In this document: piece after piece, positions 13,801 to 53,790 of the stretch
Numbering within the stretch: position 1 is the first letter of the stretch
How the letters are laid out: every line of letters starts with the position of its first letter
Assembly: GCF_030867145.1 (NCBI RefSeq)
Contig: NC_134428.1
Coordinates: 22,857,537 to 22,921,536 of the forward strand
Direction: 5' to 3'
DNA from: Opisthocomus hoazin
Lineage: Eukaryota > Chordata > Aves > Opisthocomiformes > Opisthocomidae
Length of the DNA stretch: 64,000 nt
Program-made: the position numbers and the translations under genes
The notes under the pieces: model-generated
Told to the model about the DNA's origin: nothing
Seen by the model: the letters and a program-made list of their open reading frames with translations, nothing else
Database searches by the model: none

Positions 13801-16800
13801 CTTGACTTCTTTACAGTTTGCATAGATCTCTTTAAAAAGGGTGCTCAATTCCAGACATCATCCAGCTGAGGTTTTCCTGTCACCAGAGCAGAATAATTAC
13901 CTCCCAGGCCTTCTCATGTTCCTGTGAAGTTTCAAAATGCTGTTTGTCTCAGAACTACAGCACAGTATGAAGTCATTTAGGTTGAGTTGCTGTAGCCATT
14001 GCTCCTTATTTTGTGTTTGTCCACTTAATTTTTCTTGTTTCCTACTTCACAATTGTTTTTATTGAATTTAATTGATTTCAGATAGTTTCTCCAATCTAAC
14101 AAGTTGCTCTGGAGTTATTGTTCTTCGAGTTACATTTGCACTGTCTTGATGTAGTTTGCCCCTTGTGTAAGAAGATATTATGTGATGTCACTGAATGAAG
14201 GTATTGAATAAAAATTGTGAATGCAATCAATTCCCCCTTAACTAAGAGGGGTGGGGACAAACTGAAGGCTGGAAAAACATTATTGGTTTTGACACCAAGT
14301 CAATGCAAATTGAGCTTAGACTCAGAGCAGCAGGAGTGTGCGTGGTGCCAGTGTGGGTCTGCAAACGGCGTGAATGTGCTCGCATGGCGCTGTGCCCAAG
14401 GTATCGATAGCAAGTGTGGTGCAGAGGCACTAAATCTGGTTGCATATAGAATGTAACCACATATACTTGGTCTGGGCTACTTGATCTTGCCTGTACAGAA
14501 CCAGTGCTGTTGTTTCTTACATTGTGGTGTGGATGAACTAGATGGTCCGCATAGACATGCTAGGAAGTAGGTTCACCTCAACTGCTGAACACACGCTGCA
14601 AACATCACCATCCCTATATTTTCTGATAATTTAATGTAGGTAGGTTGCTACCTATTGGTAACTTTTCACGGATTTTTGGATATTTTAAGGGAGAGAAAGA
14701 GTAAAACCAATTACTTTTGAATGGCAGTCCTAGCACAACACAGAGAGGGATAAATCTAGAAAGTCTCCTGTGAATGTTGAGGTGACTCCAGAACTGCAGT
14801 TGCACACAGATATGCCAGAAATTACAAAACAAAAAAAAACAGACTTAAAGACTTTGAGTTGTCATGTGAACCTGAGTAAAGTACTTGAGCATTCATTTGA
14901 GTGTTGCATTTTAGTGATAATACTTAAAGCGAGATTTTTCTTAGGGACAGCAAAATTGGGAAATATGAACTGACATGTTGGTTTGGTCTTTTTGAACCAC
15001 TTGGTAATCTGAAAGGTGGGGAATTGACTCTCTTTTCTAAAAGCAAAACCACCGTTGGCCAGTAATGAGTACCTTAAGTAAAAGGCAGAGCATCTAGTTA
15101 GCAGAACTTGCATTCAGTGCATGGAATATATTTCCCATTCTTTTTGTTAGTTACTCAGATATTGAGCAAATTGTGTGTGGCTAATTTCTTTAAATGGACT
15201 GACCAATCCATCTTTGCCTCTGGGTAAAGTTGTGTTAATAGGTAAACAGATTAGTAATGAGAATTAATTCCACTTACTCCATATAGCAGTGACACTCTGC
15301 AACTGAGAACTGTCTGGGCTTGTGCGATTTGTCCATCTAAATAGTCTTTGTCTTCTGCTGCTGGTGATAGGTGCAAGGAGGAATACTTACTATATTCTTT
15401 TTCTTTCAACAATTGATGATTTTGTCATACATCTGCCATTCATGGCATATACTTCTTCCCTCTGGTGTGCCATCTTTTGTAGCTGGACTCCAGGATTTTC
15501 AAAAGGAAACAAACTCCAGGACAGTTTCCTTTTTGTACACATAAGCAAACTTTTTTTCTATTGAGCAATCTGTTGTTTCAATAGTAGTGGAAAAAATGCA
15601 GTGATCCAGAATCCTTTTGCCAGAAATTGGGAGGTTAAAGATGGGTTTTCATTTAGAATGCAAATATTTATTTTTCCTGAGATACTTTTTTTTTTTTTTT
15701 CCTTCCGAAAAGCCTCTTCTGATGCAATTGCCTTTCTGTCTGTGTAGGCGTGGATAAACTTGTCATTTACGGTGCAGCGTATAATGCAGTGTATCTAAAA
15801 TAGTCCTATAATTTTCTCTCTCTTAGCAGGAGATATCCTTCATAGTCTTGTACTGACTGGTTCTGTTTTCAGTGTCTTCCATGTTTTAAATTAGTTTCCT
15901 TATGCACCTTGATTCTTATGATAAGAGTTCCCAGAAGGGGTCGGGTGGGGAGGAAACATGCCAATGTTACGTTAGTATGTGTCAGGAAAAAACCCCACCT
16001 CGTTCTTCTTGTGTGTTTGGATAGGGTAAGCAGTGGCAATACAGATAAACTTATTTTCTGTTCTAATCCCAGTATTCTACAGAATGGACCTAATTTACGG
16101 TTCCCCCAAATGATGTGTGTGCAGGTCAGGTGTTTAAACTAAAGAATGTATCCTTCAGCTGCACCAGAGTGCGTGTTCTGTGTGTCTGTTGGGGCTTCGG
16201 GATGGAAAGGGCTGGCTTTTTATTTGACTCCTGTCAGTGCCAAATGAAAATTTCTGTTTGTAGTCAGAACAGGAAAAGGAAACCTGAATTTGTATAACAA
16301 CATTAGCTAAATACAATGTACTCTCTCATTCTCCCAAAACTGCAGGATTCCACATGGCCTGTGAATCTTGATGCACACACGTATATACATGATATTTAAT
16401 AGGTATTTTTAGACAATGGAATAATGGAATACAGGAATATATTTATATAGTCAGGTAGAGCAGAAGAGTGAGTGAAGTTCTCCAGGTTGTGCCTCTTGGT
16501 GGTTGAATAGCTTGAGGGGCCTGGGAGAGCGGGTGGGTGGTGGTAGTGGTATAGCTCAGGAAAATGGTTTGTTCGGAAGGGATTTACAAGGATTCAAAAA
16601 GAGCGATGACTAACCGGGCAGCCTTGGATAACTGGAGAAGAGGAGCCGAGTCAGAAAAACAAACACAGGGGAACTCAAGCACATCTTCACCTGGTTCAGC
16701 AGTAACCAGGAAGAAAGATTATTGCCCAAAGTGTTCATCTTAATTTATTTGACTTGTCATATAATCATTTGCAAACTGCTTCCATGAAAGATACTCTGTT

Positions 16801-16816
16801 AAAAAAGATTTACTGA
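4881..16816. other. AT-rich non-coding sequence, presumed intron
   Basis: Homopolymer tracts (poly-T at 10607-10623 and near 15687-15702) and chance frames, including a minus frame of 169 codons at 5542-6051 without recognisable motifs. No USP22 N-terminal exon was found by reading for its CHVCGVHL, IYCFLCQDY and KFSTWEPTKRE segments. Confidence 0.6.
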
Positions 16817-17098
16817 TTAACCAGTCTGAATCGGTTTGGAGAGCACTTCCTCAAGCAGTTGCTGCAATTTACCTGCTGGGTATCTGTCATTGACGAGGAC
16901 AGGGGCAGTAATAAGCAGTCTGGTTTGTAACCTGCTGTGCCCATCAGCTGTGGGACGGAGCAGGATGCGTCTGGTTGGAAGAGCCATGGTGACTTGGGAA
17001 GGGCTTTCAGCGGGAAGTCGAGGGGAGAAGTCTGCTAGGTGAGAGAGGGTCGGGGCAAAGAGGAGATGCAGTGACAAGAGCCCCATCGCTGCAGCCAT
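16817..17098 (-). CDS. Hypothetical small open frame, 93 codons, signal-peptide-like start
   Basis: A minus-strand ATG in an ideal context (GACACCATGG) opens a 93-codon frame with stop at 16817-16819. The N terminus MAAAMGLLSLHLLFAPTLSH is hydrophobic, like a signal peptide. The remainder is rich in Arg and Leu, with a possible dibasic or monobasic cleavage site (ALPTRRILLRP), and ends LQQLLEEVLSKPIQTG. It has no cysteines. No family was recognised. Local GC content is higher than around it. It could equally be chance in a GC-richer patch of intron. Confidence 0.15.
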   Translation of the reverse strand: MAAAMGLLSLHLLFAPTLSHLADFSPRLPAESPSQVTMALPTRRILLRPTADGHSRLQTRLLITAPVLVNDRYPAGKLQQLLEEVLSKPIQTG

Positions 17099-20000
17099 GG
17101 TGTCCTTGATTTTGCTGCTCAGCACTGCTCAAAGAGGGTGATCTCATCACCGGTGTGATGTTCTTTAATGTTACTGGGTTTGCTCTTGCTGTGAGAGCTC
17201 CTGGAACGTATTTGTGGTTTGTTCATTATTCTAAGGTGGCTGGATCTTGCTACATGTTTTTCATTCATTTAACTGAATTGTTTTAGACTAGTCTGCCAAA
17301 GCGACATGTCCATTTTCCCTTCCTACCACCTTCTCTGCTTAGTGAGGGTGTTTTTTGTACCTTGATGATTATATAAAACCGAGAAAGTTTCAGTATAGGG
17401 ATGCACAGTGTTTTCAAGGTTAGCCTCTTGCAAATGTCTATTGTCTTGCTTACAACTCAGCAGTTTATAACTGCTCAGCTTCTTGAGTGGTTCATATTAT
17501 TTTAGCATTATGCGTTTTCTTTGAGTTTCTTCTTCCTTTTGTATCTATCTCCTAAATTTTTACCCTTTTTGGAAACCCTTTTGGATTGACAGAATAGTTT
17601 TGCTGTTGGCCCAGGCTGTTTCTTGAACATAGACTATGTTAACTAGCACTGCAGTAGCTTAAACCTGTTGTGGGTATTTGGCAGGCCCACGAGTAACTGA
17701 TTTTCTGGGGTGAGGGGGTGTCAAAAGTGTATCATAAAAAAACTTTCACATCTGACAAGGATGGTTATCGACTTATTGAAGGAACTGTGTTCAGGATTTA
17801 GTGTCAGCGTCTGCTGAAGTGTCCTCTCACCAGCAGTAAAACTGCAAGTCCACCTATGGCCGCCTCAGAGGCTCACCACAAAGTAAAAAGTTTTTCTGCA
17901 CTGCTGTTGCTGGACTGTATGGTCTTGGGCCTAGGGTCATGAGAGACCACCTTCATTCTGCTGGAACAGCAAACTGTGTGCAAGTAGGTAACTTGCTGCA
18001 ATATCATTGCTCTGCAGATATAGCCTTTAACTTGCTTCTGGGCAGAGGGTATTCATTTTGCGGTTATTTGTAGTAGGTTTTGTAGTAGGTTTTGACGATA
18101 CTCTGAATTTTGTAGTTGTTCTAAAGTTTGTACTTGCAAAACTTTTTTGCTTAAATTCTTTTCTCAAACTCACTACATATTCCAGAAGGAGTACTGCTGG
18201 TGTGGCCTAAAAACCAACAGAATATTGTGGGGGCATTTTTATTAACTCTTGAAATGTACGTGAAAGGGCTCGGGGAAATCCCCAAACATTTCATACACGT
18301 CTGTTCTGTATATGCTCCTCTGACAGGCACTGGAACCAAAGCCCATAGCAAAGCCCTCCTGGTTGCTGCAGGCTTCCTCCTAGCAAAGCGTCACAGCATA
18401 GGTGCTGCCAGATGTTTCAGTTCAGCCATGTACCAGGTCACGCAAGTGTTTGCTATCCTTCTGTGTTCTTCATCAAAGCTGTTTGGGGTCTGTGTTATTT
18501 TTGGATATTATTTTTACAGTGTTTAAAAATCAGCCAAACAAAACCCCCAGTTTCTGTCTTCATAATGTTCTGCAATATAAAGAAGGCATAATACCGAAAT
18601 ACAGTGGCTTATTACTGAAGGAATATGTTCATGCTTTTGCCTTCTATCTTAGAAGTGGTAGAAAAAGTACAAGACGTGGTTGGCAGAACTCAGGTGAATT
18701 TCAAGGCAACTTTTGAGAATTTTATGTCAGAATTTTCCTATTAAAATATGAACTTAACGTGGTCAAACTGTTTGCTGGTACCGTTTAGGAATAAAAAAAG
18801 GAAAATAAATTAGTTCTTTACAAATTCTAAAGCAAAGCTATAACACTGAATGTAAAGAGTACAGCTTACATTTTTGGAAACTCACATTGTACTCAAACAC
18901 TTTTTTTCTTTTATGGTAGATTTAATTCTGTGTGTTTGGTGGTAGAGACAGTGAATTGTTAAGTTAATTTTTAAGATCATATGGATGCAATTTTTTAATT
19001 TAACTTGGCTGCAGCAAGAGTTTATGTAGCTTTTTCTTAAACTGTTGTCAAAATAATTTAACACCCGAGTGTGTCATCGGTAAGTTGGTAAAAAATGTCG
19101 TGTAAAAAACTTTGGAAAAAAAAAACCCCTTTCCAATACATTTGAATCAATGTTTCTGCTCAAGCAGTTACATGTGGGTTTCATTCAGCCACTGAGAAAG
19201 GATGCTTCAGCTGAAGAAGTGTGGAATAAATTCACCAAAACTGCATGGTTCTCTGTTTTGGTAACTCAGATGATAACTAGTGTCACAGAATGTCATGCTG
19301 TTTCCTGCATAGACTTGTAATTTCATGTATCTGCATACTGTTGCTTTCTGAAATGAGTAGATCTTTTTCTTTCTCTCAAAAAGGACTATCTTTTGAGAGT
19401 AATAGCTGTCACTAACCCCATTAGCAAAAACTATTCCGCTTCTGGTGTGCAAGCAGAACAGTAATTTACTGGCCTAGATGGGGCCAGTGTTTGTAAATAA
19501 TATGTTTTGGTAATGTACGGTATGGTCAGCACCGAAAACTTGAGAGAGAATTTGATTTTAGTTTTAGGTGCTAAGAAGCAGGGCGGTTCTCCCTTGAAAT
19601 ACATTTTCTCAAAGATGCTCTTAAATGATGTTGCAGTTTCTCTTGATGAACATAAGATGAAAACCTGAAATTGTTCTAGAAGTCTTCATTGCTGTGCTAC
19701 GCTGTTTCCCAAGGGTTATGTTGAATTCTGTGTAAATATTTGGGTGAGCACTTCCCCAGCTTGCACTGACTTCTGATACTGTCTGATGGAGCTTCAGGGA
19801 AACAACAGTGCCAGATGGGGAACTGGGAGGGCTGGGAGCAGGGGACAAGAAATTGCTCGAAGGTGTTGCCAACCTGTGTTTAATGTAGAAAGGATCTCAA
19901 GCTGGCTGTGCTTTACTGCATCTGCATCATGTCCTGATGGTCTCACAAAGTTGTGTTGTGTAGTGACCTATGTTCTTACTTCCAGAGCCTTCATTCAAAT

Positions 20001-20268
20001 GAATCACAGTTTTTGTGGTTATATTTGTGCAGACTGGTTTGTCTGCTGTCTTTCCTGTCCCAGCATGAAGCCTAGAGACAAACAGCACCTCTTCCAGGAG
20101 AGCGAGATAGGCTCCTGATTGGTTTTTCTGTATTTTGTATTCATGTGTGGTCCCCTCACTTCTCTGCTTCCCCACCTTTAAGAGCTGTAGAGTTGCATTT
20201 CACAGAGAAGTGGAATTTCCTTATCTTGTTTTGGTTTTTTCATCTCGCCTGCGTGGGTGGACTTGCAG
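17099..20268. other. AT-rich non-coding sequence
   Basis: Nothing recognised apart from a short tandem (TGTAGTAGGTTT twice) near 18067-18092. Confidence 0.6.
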
Positions 20269-20397
20269 AACCAGTGTTCTCGATCTCCCTGCATCACAAC
20301 AAGCGTTGTTGTCCAGTATTGCAGATCTATTACTCTGAGCACTCGAAAAAACAAAACCCGTTACTGGAAGAAGACTGAAGAGCTCAAGCTGACAAAG
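20269..20397 (+). CDS. Candidate unrecognised internal exon (43 codons)
   Basis: Bounded by an acceptor-like site (CTTGCAG|AACC after a T-rich tract) and a strong donor (ACAAAG|GTAAGC). The phase-0 frame is open and reads NQCSRSPCITTSVV near the start and RYWKKTEELKLTK at the end. It would splice in phase to 21509. The peptide was not recognised. The frame is open only from 20190, and two other frames here are also open, so this could be chance. It is not a USP22 ZnF-UBP exon. Confidence 0.2.
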
Positions 20398-21508
20398 GTA
20401 AGCCAGCTGCTTAGAACCTTGTTTTGAGACAGAATGTAAAAAGAATTTCCCAGACAGGTTCACCTGTGCTTAGGCCATTGCAGGAGTAGATGTCTTGCTT
20501 TTTTGTTTACACCGTGCCAGTCCAGCATGTGCCAGCATGAGAGTAGTGGTCGTACACCATGCATGGTAATTACAGGATATTTTCTTTTTTATGATTATAC
20601 CATACATGACAATTTTGTCTTGACAGCAATATTAATTTGTTCCAATATTTACATCAGCAAGGTTCAGAAGTACAACAGTGCTTTTCTGCTAACTACACTT
20701 ACCACAAGAGCATACGTCTGTGTATATAATACATTATCTCACTGGTTGCTATTGCTCACTTCGTAAGCAGTTCATAAGAAACAGAAATAAAGATAACGCT
20801 GTGAAGCACAGCAGAAGTCTGTAAAGTGCCACAGCTTTATTACTGGAGGGTGGATCCTATTGGCAGTCCCTAGACAGTTAGCCCCCTCCCCTGTACACGT
20901 ACTGTCCACTGATTAGACACTAGTGGAGACAACTGTTGATGCTAGCAAAAGTGGACTGCTGCATTTGAGGTTTTGGCCCATTATTTTTCTGTTAATTTGA
21001 CCCACATGTTGCAATGTTTGGCTCTTCCAGCTAAATATTGCCAGGCTCTATTAATGGGGAGGGAGTACGTGTGGCAGACGCAAGTCTTTTACATTCTTAA
21101 TGTCTTATTGACCAGAGTACACTATGGGCATTAAATTTTAGCTATTTTTCTTTCCAGCAAAACTCATTTTGTCCCATAAAAGTTAAGCCCAAGAGGGATG
21201 TGTTGCTCTGAGTTCTGCCGGCACTTTAGTTTGTGTACGTCAAATTTTGATGTTTTCTGAGATGCTGCAATTAGGTGCGCAGTGTCTTAACTGTAGTTCA
21301 GTGCGTCGTACCTGTTTCATTTCAAACGTCAGTGTAAGAGACAGTATAGCAGCTGCAGTTGTTCTTACCTCAAGGAGAAGACTGGTGTATGCTTCTTTAC
21401 ATTTTTCCCCTTTCAGCCAAGTAAGTTCTCTTGTTTTGCTACATTCGCCATTTTCTTATTTTTATTAGGGGTTGGAGTATTCACGTTTCAGCCTTGTCTG
21501 TTTTGCAG

Positions 21509-21760
21509 GTTGCTTTCTCTCGGTTCATTCGAGTGAAGTCATAGCATGTGAAGCACTCCATTTAGACCTGTGAAAGACTGACACCGAAAGACCAAGCAAA
21601 TAGCATAAACCAGGAGCCTTCTGAGCCTGATGCCTGTAACTAGTCTTCTGGTGGCAACTTTGAGGAAGATTTGATTCTTGTGGTCACAGGGAAAGAAGGT
21701 CCAGCCACAGGCATGTAATAAATGATGCTTTAATAAATGATTCCAAAAAGCTGCCTTTAT
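21509..21760 (+). other. Candidate terminal exon: 11 codons, stop, short 3' UTR
   Basis: The acceptor TTGTCTGTTTTGCAG|GTTGC is strong. Joined to the candidate exon ending at 20397, the frame continues VAFSRFIRVKS and stops at 21542-21544. About 175 bases later come two AATAAA signals and a GT/T-rich tract. The last exon of a transcript, or an alternative end within USP22, would look like this. No homology was recognised. Confidence 0.25.
21717..21737 (+). terminator. Double poly(A) signal with GU-rich downstream element
   Basis: AATAAA occurs at 21717-21722 and at 21732-21737. Beyond it, TTTATGTGTTTGCTTTTACT (about 21755-21775) is a good GU/U-rich downstream element. The spacing fits a functional cleavage site near 21755. 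It is the best-formed poly(A) site noticed before the USP22 protease exons and argues for some + strand transcript ending here. Confidence 0.45.
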
Positions 21761-23724
21761 GTGTTTGCTTTTACTTGTGATTGCTCCATGAGATATCGGA
21801 AAGTGATAGGGCGAGTCTCTAGGTGTACTGCTGGTTTTCCACTAGTCTTCAGCTGAGTGTGAATTCTGGCGCTAACCAGAGGGACCAAGTTTTCGAGAGA
21901 GAAGTAGGGAGAGACTCTTTACTTCTCTGAATCCCCTGGTGCATCTCAGGCATTTCCAGGAAGCCTTACAGGCTTCTGTTTGGACAATCTGTGATTTTAA
22001 CTAAACCCAGTAAGTTTTAAATGGAAAATACAGGTGAGAGGTAGGCAAGAGGTACCAACCAAGCATTTCTCCACTTGCGCAGCCTGGACACCTTTCTGTC
22101 GTGACATTGTTTGCAGAGACACCTAGACTGGGGATTGAAACAGGACTGTGTACAAAGTTGAAGTGTCACACTGTATTTCAAGCTGCTACAACAGATTAAC
22201 TATTTAACACTTTGCTAATGTTGTGCGTACACTTGTTGCCTTGAAATAAAGCAAATAGTTGTAATGAGCTTTCTGCCCAGTAGAAGATATTAGAATATAA
22301 TGAGAAACTGTGCCCTGCACATTGAGTAAACAGAAGCAAGAGGAAGCTGTTGGAAGGAGGACGGTGTTGCATTAGATACAGGAAAGAAAATTTAAGAGGG
22401 CTCTGTGTCCATCGCCTGCAGCTCGGTACGCAGTTCAAGCTGATGTAGTGCCGTTTCTCTCTGGTAACGTAGCAACCGGACCACACCTCCTCCCGCTTAA
22501 AGATGCGAAAGAGCCCTTTGAGCACTATCTGGTGTACTGCAAGGGAACTGCACCATTTCTGATTACCACAGCACTGCCAGCTGATACTTTTTTTTTTTTC
22601 TCATGGAATGGCGAGGAAATTCTTCATTCTCTGTCAAGTAATCCTTTTTTTTTTTCGTTCACCATTTGTGTAGTAATTCCATTTATATCGCAGCAGAGGA
22701 CTGTTAAATTAATGCCAGAATTGTATCTTATCAGTGTGTTTTATCTTGTTTCTAAATAACTTTTTGATTAAAAATAAGCATTCTTGTCCACCTGATGCTC
22801 TTCTTGTTTAGCACTCCTGTATGGTGGTATTATGTTAACATTTTGGAAGAATACTCAAGGATTTGAGCTTGTTTTTCTTCTCGCTTAGACTTTGCAAATG
22901 ACTGAAAAGCTTTCCCCACTCCTAACCTCTCTTCTGTTGTGCAACAAAAGAGCTTTCCTTTAAGCATCTTGGTTTCCAAGCGCAAGAAATCGTCTCTGGG
23001 CATTACTGAACATTTGACTTAAGGTGTGATGAATCCTCTTATGCCAAGTTGAATTTTTTGGTGTATACTGTAGAGTAATGTTGAACTTAGCTAAAACAAG
23101 TGTGGAATTAGTATTGTTCAGAGTTTTTCTTTAAGGTTGTCTTGTTTGGATCTCGAGTTTTGTACGAAGGAAGGATATGCTAAGTCTGCACTGGATGTCA
23201 CAGCCTGACTTTGTTTTGTCAAGGCTGTTTCCTTTGCTGCCTGTCTTAGATGATTGTTGCACTATAACAGTACAAAAACGTTATTCTGGCTTCGTGACCT
23301 GCTTGGGGGAAAGCCTTTTAAACGATCTGAAAACTTACTTGTTGATTTATTTAAATGTATTGGTTCATACTATAGTGACTTAACCAGTTGTTGTCATTGC
23401 ACTTTGGGGAGGGGGCATGTTTTGGTGATGTATGACAAAACAGCCATTGCAAAATAGGCTGTTGGTGTTGCTGTACTTCGAGGTTCCCTTCCTTCTGAGA
23501 ATTAAAAAATAAATAAAATCCTAGTGTGGGTCAAAGCTTGTGGCATCTTGTGCCTTGAAGACAGCAAAACCAATAGCCTACCTAAAACAATATAAAACTC
23601 TACTTGGAGCTGTGCATATACTGGAAATCTGTGGCAATATTGTGAAAACTATATAAAAATGCAAACACACTATTTTGTTAACTTGATAATGCTTATGCCT
23701 CCCCTCCCCCTTCTGTCTTTATAG
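21761..23724 (+). other. USP22: Sequence immediately upstream of the first USP22 exon in the window
   Basis: AT-rich intron ending in the pyrimidine-rich acceptor CTTCTGTCTTTATAG. The exon before it, which must supply the first base of the split Gly codon, was not found here. Confidence 0.7.
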
Positions 23725-51428
<27,704 letters not shown>

Positions 51429-52005
51429 CCTTATCCAGCAGCTTGGCAGATACAAACAAGGAAGAAAATAAGCAAGCCTTCTGAATCGACACACAAACCT
51501 ACCTGAAATGAAAAGACCCTTTAAAAAACAACTAGCACTGAGCTGTAACAGGACCTACTTGACACTGACTCAAAGCCCGGCGGAGTAAGAAATGAACAAT
51601 GTCCAGCGTGTATGCAGTCCCGCAAGGACAGAAAGGGGGCAAAAAAGAGGCTGCAGTCAGTCACTTAACAGAGGAAATATAAAATGAAAAGAATGCTCTG
51701 GGTGGGGGAAATGGGAGCAGAGGAGTCCAGGCACTGGTGCATCTCCTATGTTCCTCCAAAATGTGTGTGGGAAGGCAAAGGGTTGTACCCTCATCTCCAT
51801 AAAGCATCTTCTCCATTTGGTGCTTCAGCTCCAACGACCAATCATATAACAGTTAAGATTAAAAATCCAAGCCCATTTTTTATGCCTATGGGTCTGAAAG
51901 CAGTAGAGTGGAGGAGGAGGGGATGACACAACTAAAGGACTTTGCAAGTATCTTTTTATTTGTGAATTTTAGTTATTAAATAAATACAGTATGAAACTAT
52001 TAGGC
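51429..52005 (+). other. USP22: USP22 3' UTR (proximal part)
   Basis: Non-coding sequence directly after the stop, ending near a good poly(A) signal. The true 3' end could be further downstream: mammalian USP22 has a long 3' UTR, and the following sequence up to about 53.1 kb is unique with no other assignment. The cleavage position is inferred, not seen. Confidence 0.75.
51979..51984 (+). terminator. Poly(A) signal AATAAA of USP22
   Basis: AATAAA lies within TATTAAATAAATACAG about 550 bases after the stop codon, in an AT-rich context. A T-rich stretch (CTCTTTTTTCAAC) follows about 22 bases later. It is the first canonical signal after the USP22 stop. Confidence 0.7.
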
Positions 52006-53409
52006 TCTCTTTTTTCAACAACCGTATAAGAAATCCTGGATTGTGGAACTGAAGCTACAGTACTAAGACAGGTTTTCAAGCATGCCTGCTTGCACAGGTA
52101 ATGTTTAATGCCATCGGACTGCTCATCAAAAGCATCAGCACAGATTCTTTTCTGTTTGAGCCCTTTTTTTGTTTTGTTTTCTATAAATAGCTATTTTCTT
52201 AATTTTTTTTCCTTTTATTCCCTTTTTTCACGAGAATGAAATTCATAAATGCAACCATCAGTAAAAATGAATGAATTGGCGTGTTTATACTGTAAGAGTG
52301 GTCTTGGTTCTTTTTTTAAGGTCTTATGAATAAGTTTGAATTTCTCGAAATTGCTTGTTTCGTTGTTGCTGGTTTTGGTTTGTTTTTCCCCCTGCTGCCT
52401 TCCGAAGGCAGACGTACGATACGTGGAAGAACCTCGGTACCGAAAAATGTCCCATCTGTTGGAAGCCGTTGCTGCTGGGGGCAGCATTGGGCGACAGATC
52501 CGCGGCTGTCGAGCACTTCTGCAGCGCGCTGGGTTTTTAAGTAAACACCACATTTTCCTGGTATGTGCTAGGCTGGTGTTGGCTCCTTGTATCCTCCCAC
52601 ATGGATTAACTCCTCACGTGCTCCTCTCCTCCTCGCAGAACCACAGCCTCCGTGTCGGTGTCCTTCGCCAGCAGCGCTGGGTGCACCCGCTTGCTCCTGC
52701 TTTGTCAGAGACGCGGTTTTGCTCCTGTTCTCCCCCTCCACTGCTGCCTGTTGAAAGCAGCTCGCTGGCTGGTCGAGACCCCGGCAGTAACCGCCCGTGT
52801 GCTGGAGCCTGCTCGCGGCAGGCTGGGCTCTGGGCTGGACTGCAGCCCGAGAGAGAAACCGCTCAGAACACAGAGCTTAAACGAGCGCAGGCAGCTTTCT
52901 TCTCCCTTCCTTATGGAGCCTGTAGGGAGCTGTGTGTAAGAGTTGGGCACTATACAAATCGGTGCAAGAGCCACACAAAAAGGTCATTGAGCTCTGCATA
53001 TGTATCCAGACAGCCATTCTTTGACTTTATAAGTGTAGTTAAAATGATGGAATGGTCCAGCCTTATAGATTCTGCGCTCTAGAAGCGAGTTACAGGTGTC
53101 TGACCTGCCCGAGACAGAGGTGGAAAGCAGTCTGGTAAACCGAAGAAATAGGAGGAAAATAAGGGAAGAGGGTTGGTTTGTTTCTCAAATGAGCATCTTA
53201 CAAGAGCAGCTGAACAAAAGGACGGTGGAATTGCATTTGATTTGTACACAAACGGGAAGAGTACAAGGTGGTTTTGTACATCAGGAGATTTCTGCCACAG
53301 CTTGCAGCAGGGAAGGAAGAAGGGACAATGAATGCAGGCGACTTGAATACCGAATCAGACGCAGAAATGTGCCGTACAGTGTGCGAGTTACCTAGGCAGC
53401 CTGCTGTCT
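52006..53409. other. Unique sequence after the USP22 poly(A) signal; possible distal 3' UTR
   Basis: Starts AT-rich with T-runs (52160-52230), then becomes CpG-richer from about 52390. A 248-codon + frame spans 52336-53082 but begins with TTG, has its first ATG at 52448, and shows no recognisable domain. Extension of the USP22 3' UTR is the simplest reading. Confidence 0.5.
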
Positions 53410-53790
53410 GCAGAAGTGAGCGCGCACTCCGGTTTTGTAACCTGTCCTTCCCTATCGTCGTGCTCGAAATAATTTTCAGTTGTAATTGGGTGCTGCAAGA
53501 TTTAACCTGGGCGTTCGTGTCGCACATGAAAAACGGCTGGCGAAATGCGGCTGAGCGGTGAAGGGGGCTCCTCCCTCCGCGGCGCGGGCACGGGGCCGTG
53601 CGGATGCTTGATGATGCTTTCTGCTGCCTTTTAATAATGCAGCAAGCTTGCGGAGGAAGGCGAGGAGCAGCCTTTCGTCCCCGCTGCGTCGTGCTGCCGG
53701 AGGAGGACTGCCACCGCGCGGCTGGCGGCTCCGGGCTGCCTTCGCTTTGTGGCACCCGCGGCTCAGCCTTCGCCTGCGGCTTCTGATGCC
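53410..53790. promoter_or_regulatory. CpG-dense cluster (candidate CpG island) downstream of USP22
   Basis: About 28 CpG dinucleotides can be counted by eye in the 250 bases from 53541 to 53790, and about 10 more in the preceding 130 bases, in a window that is otherwise AT-rich and CpG-poor. Dense stretches include CCGCGGCGCGGGCACGG and CCACCGCGCGGCTGGCGG. Unmethylated CpG islands in birds usually mark promoters. No exon or splice donor that would define a gene was recognised, so the role is open: promoter of an unseen gene, enhancer, or a CpG-rich distal USP22 3' UTR. Confidence 0.55.
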
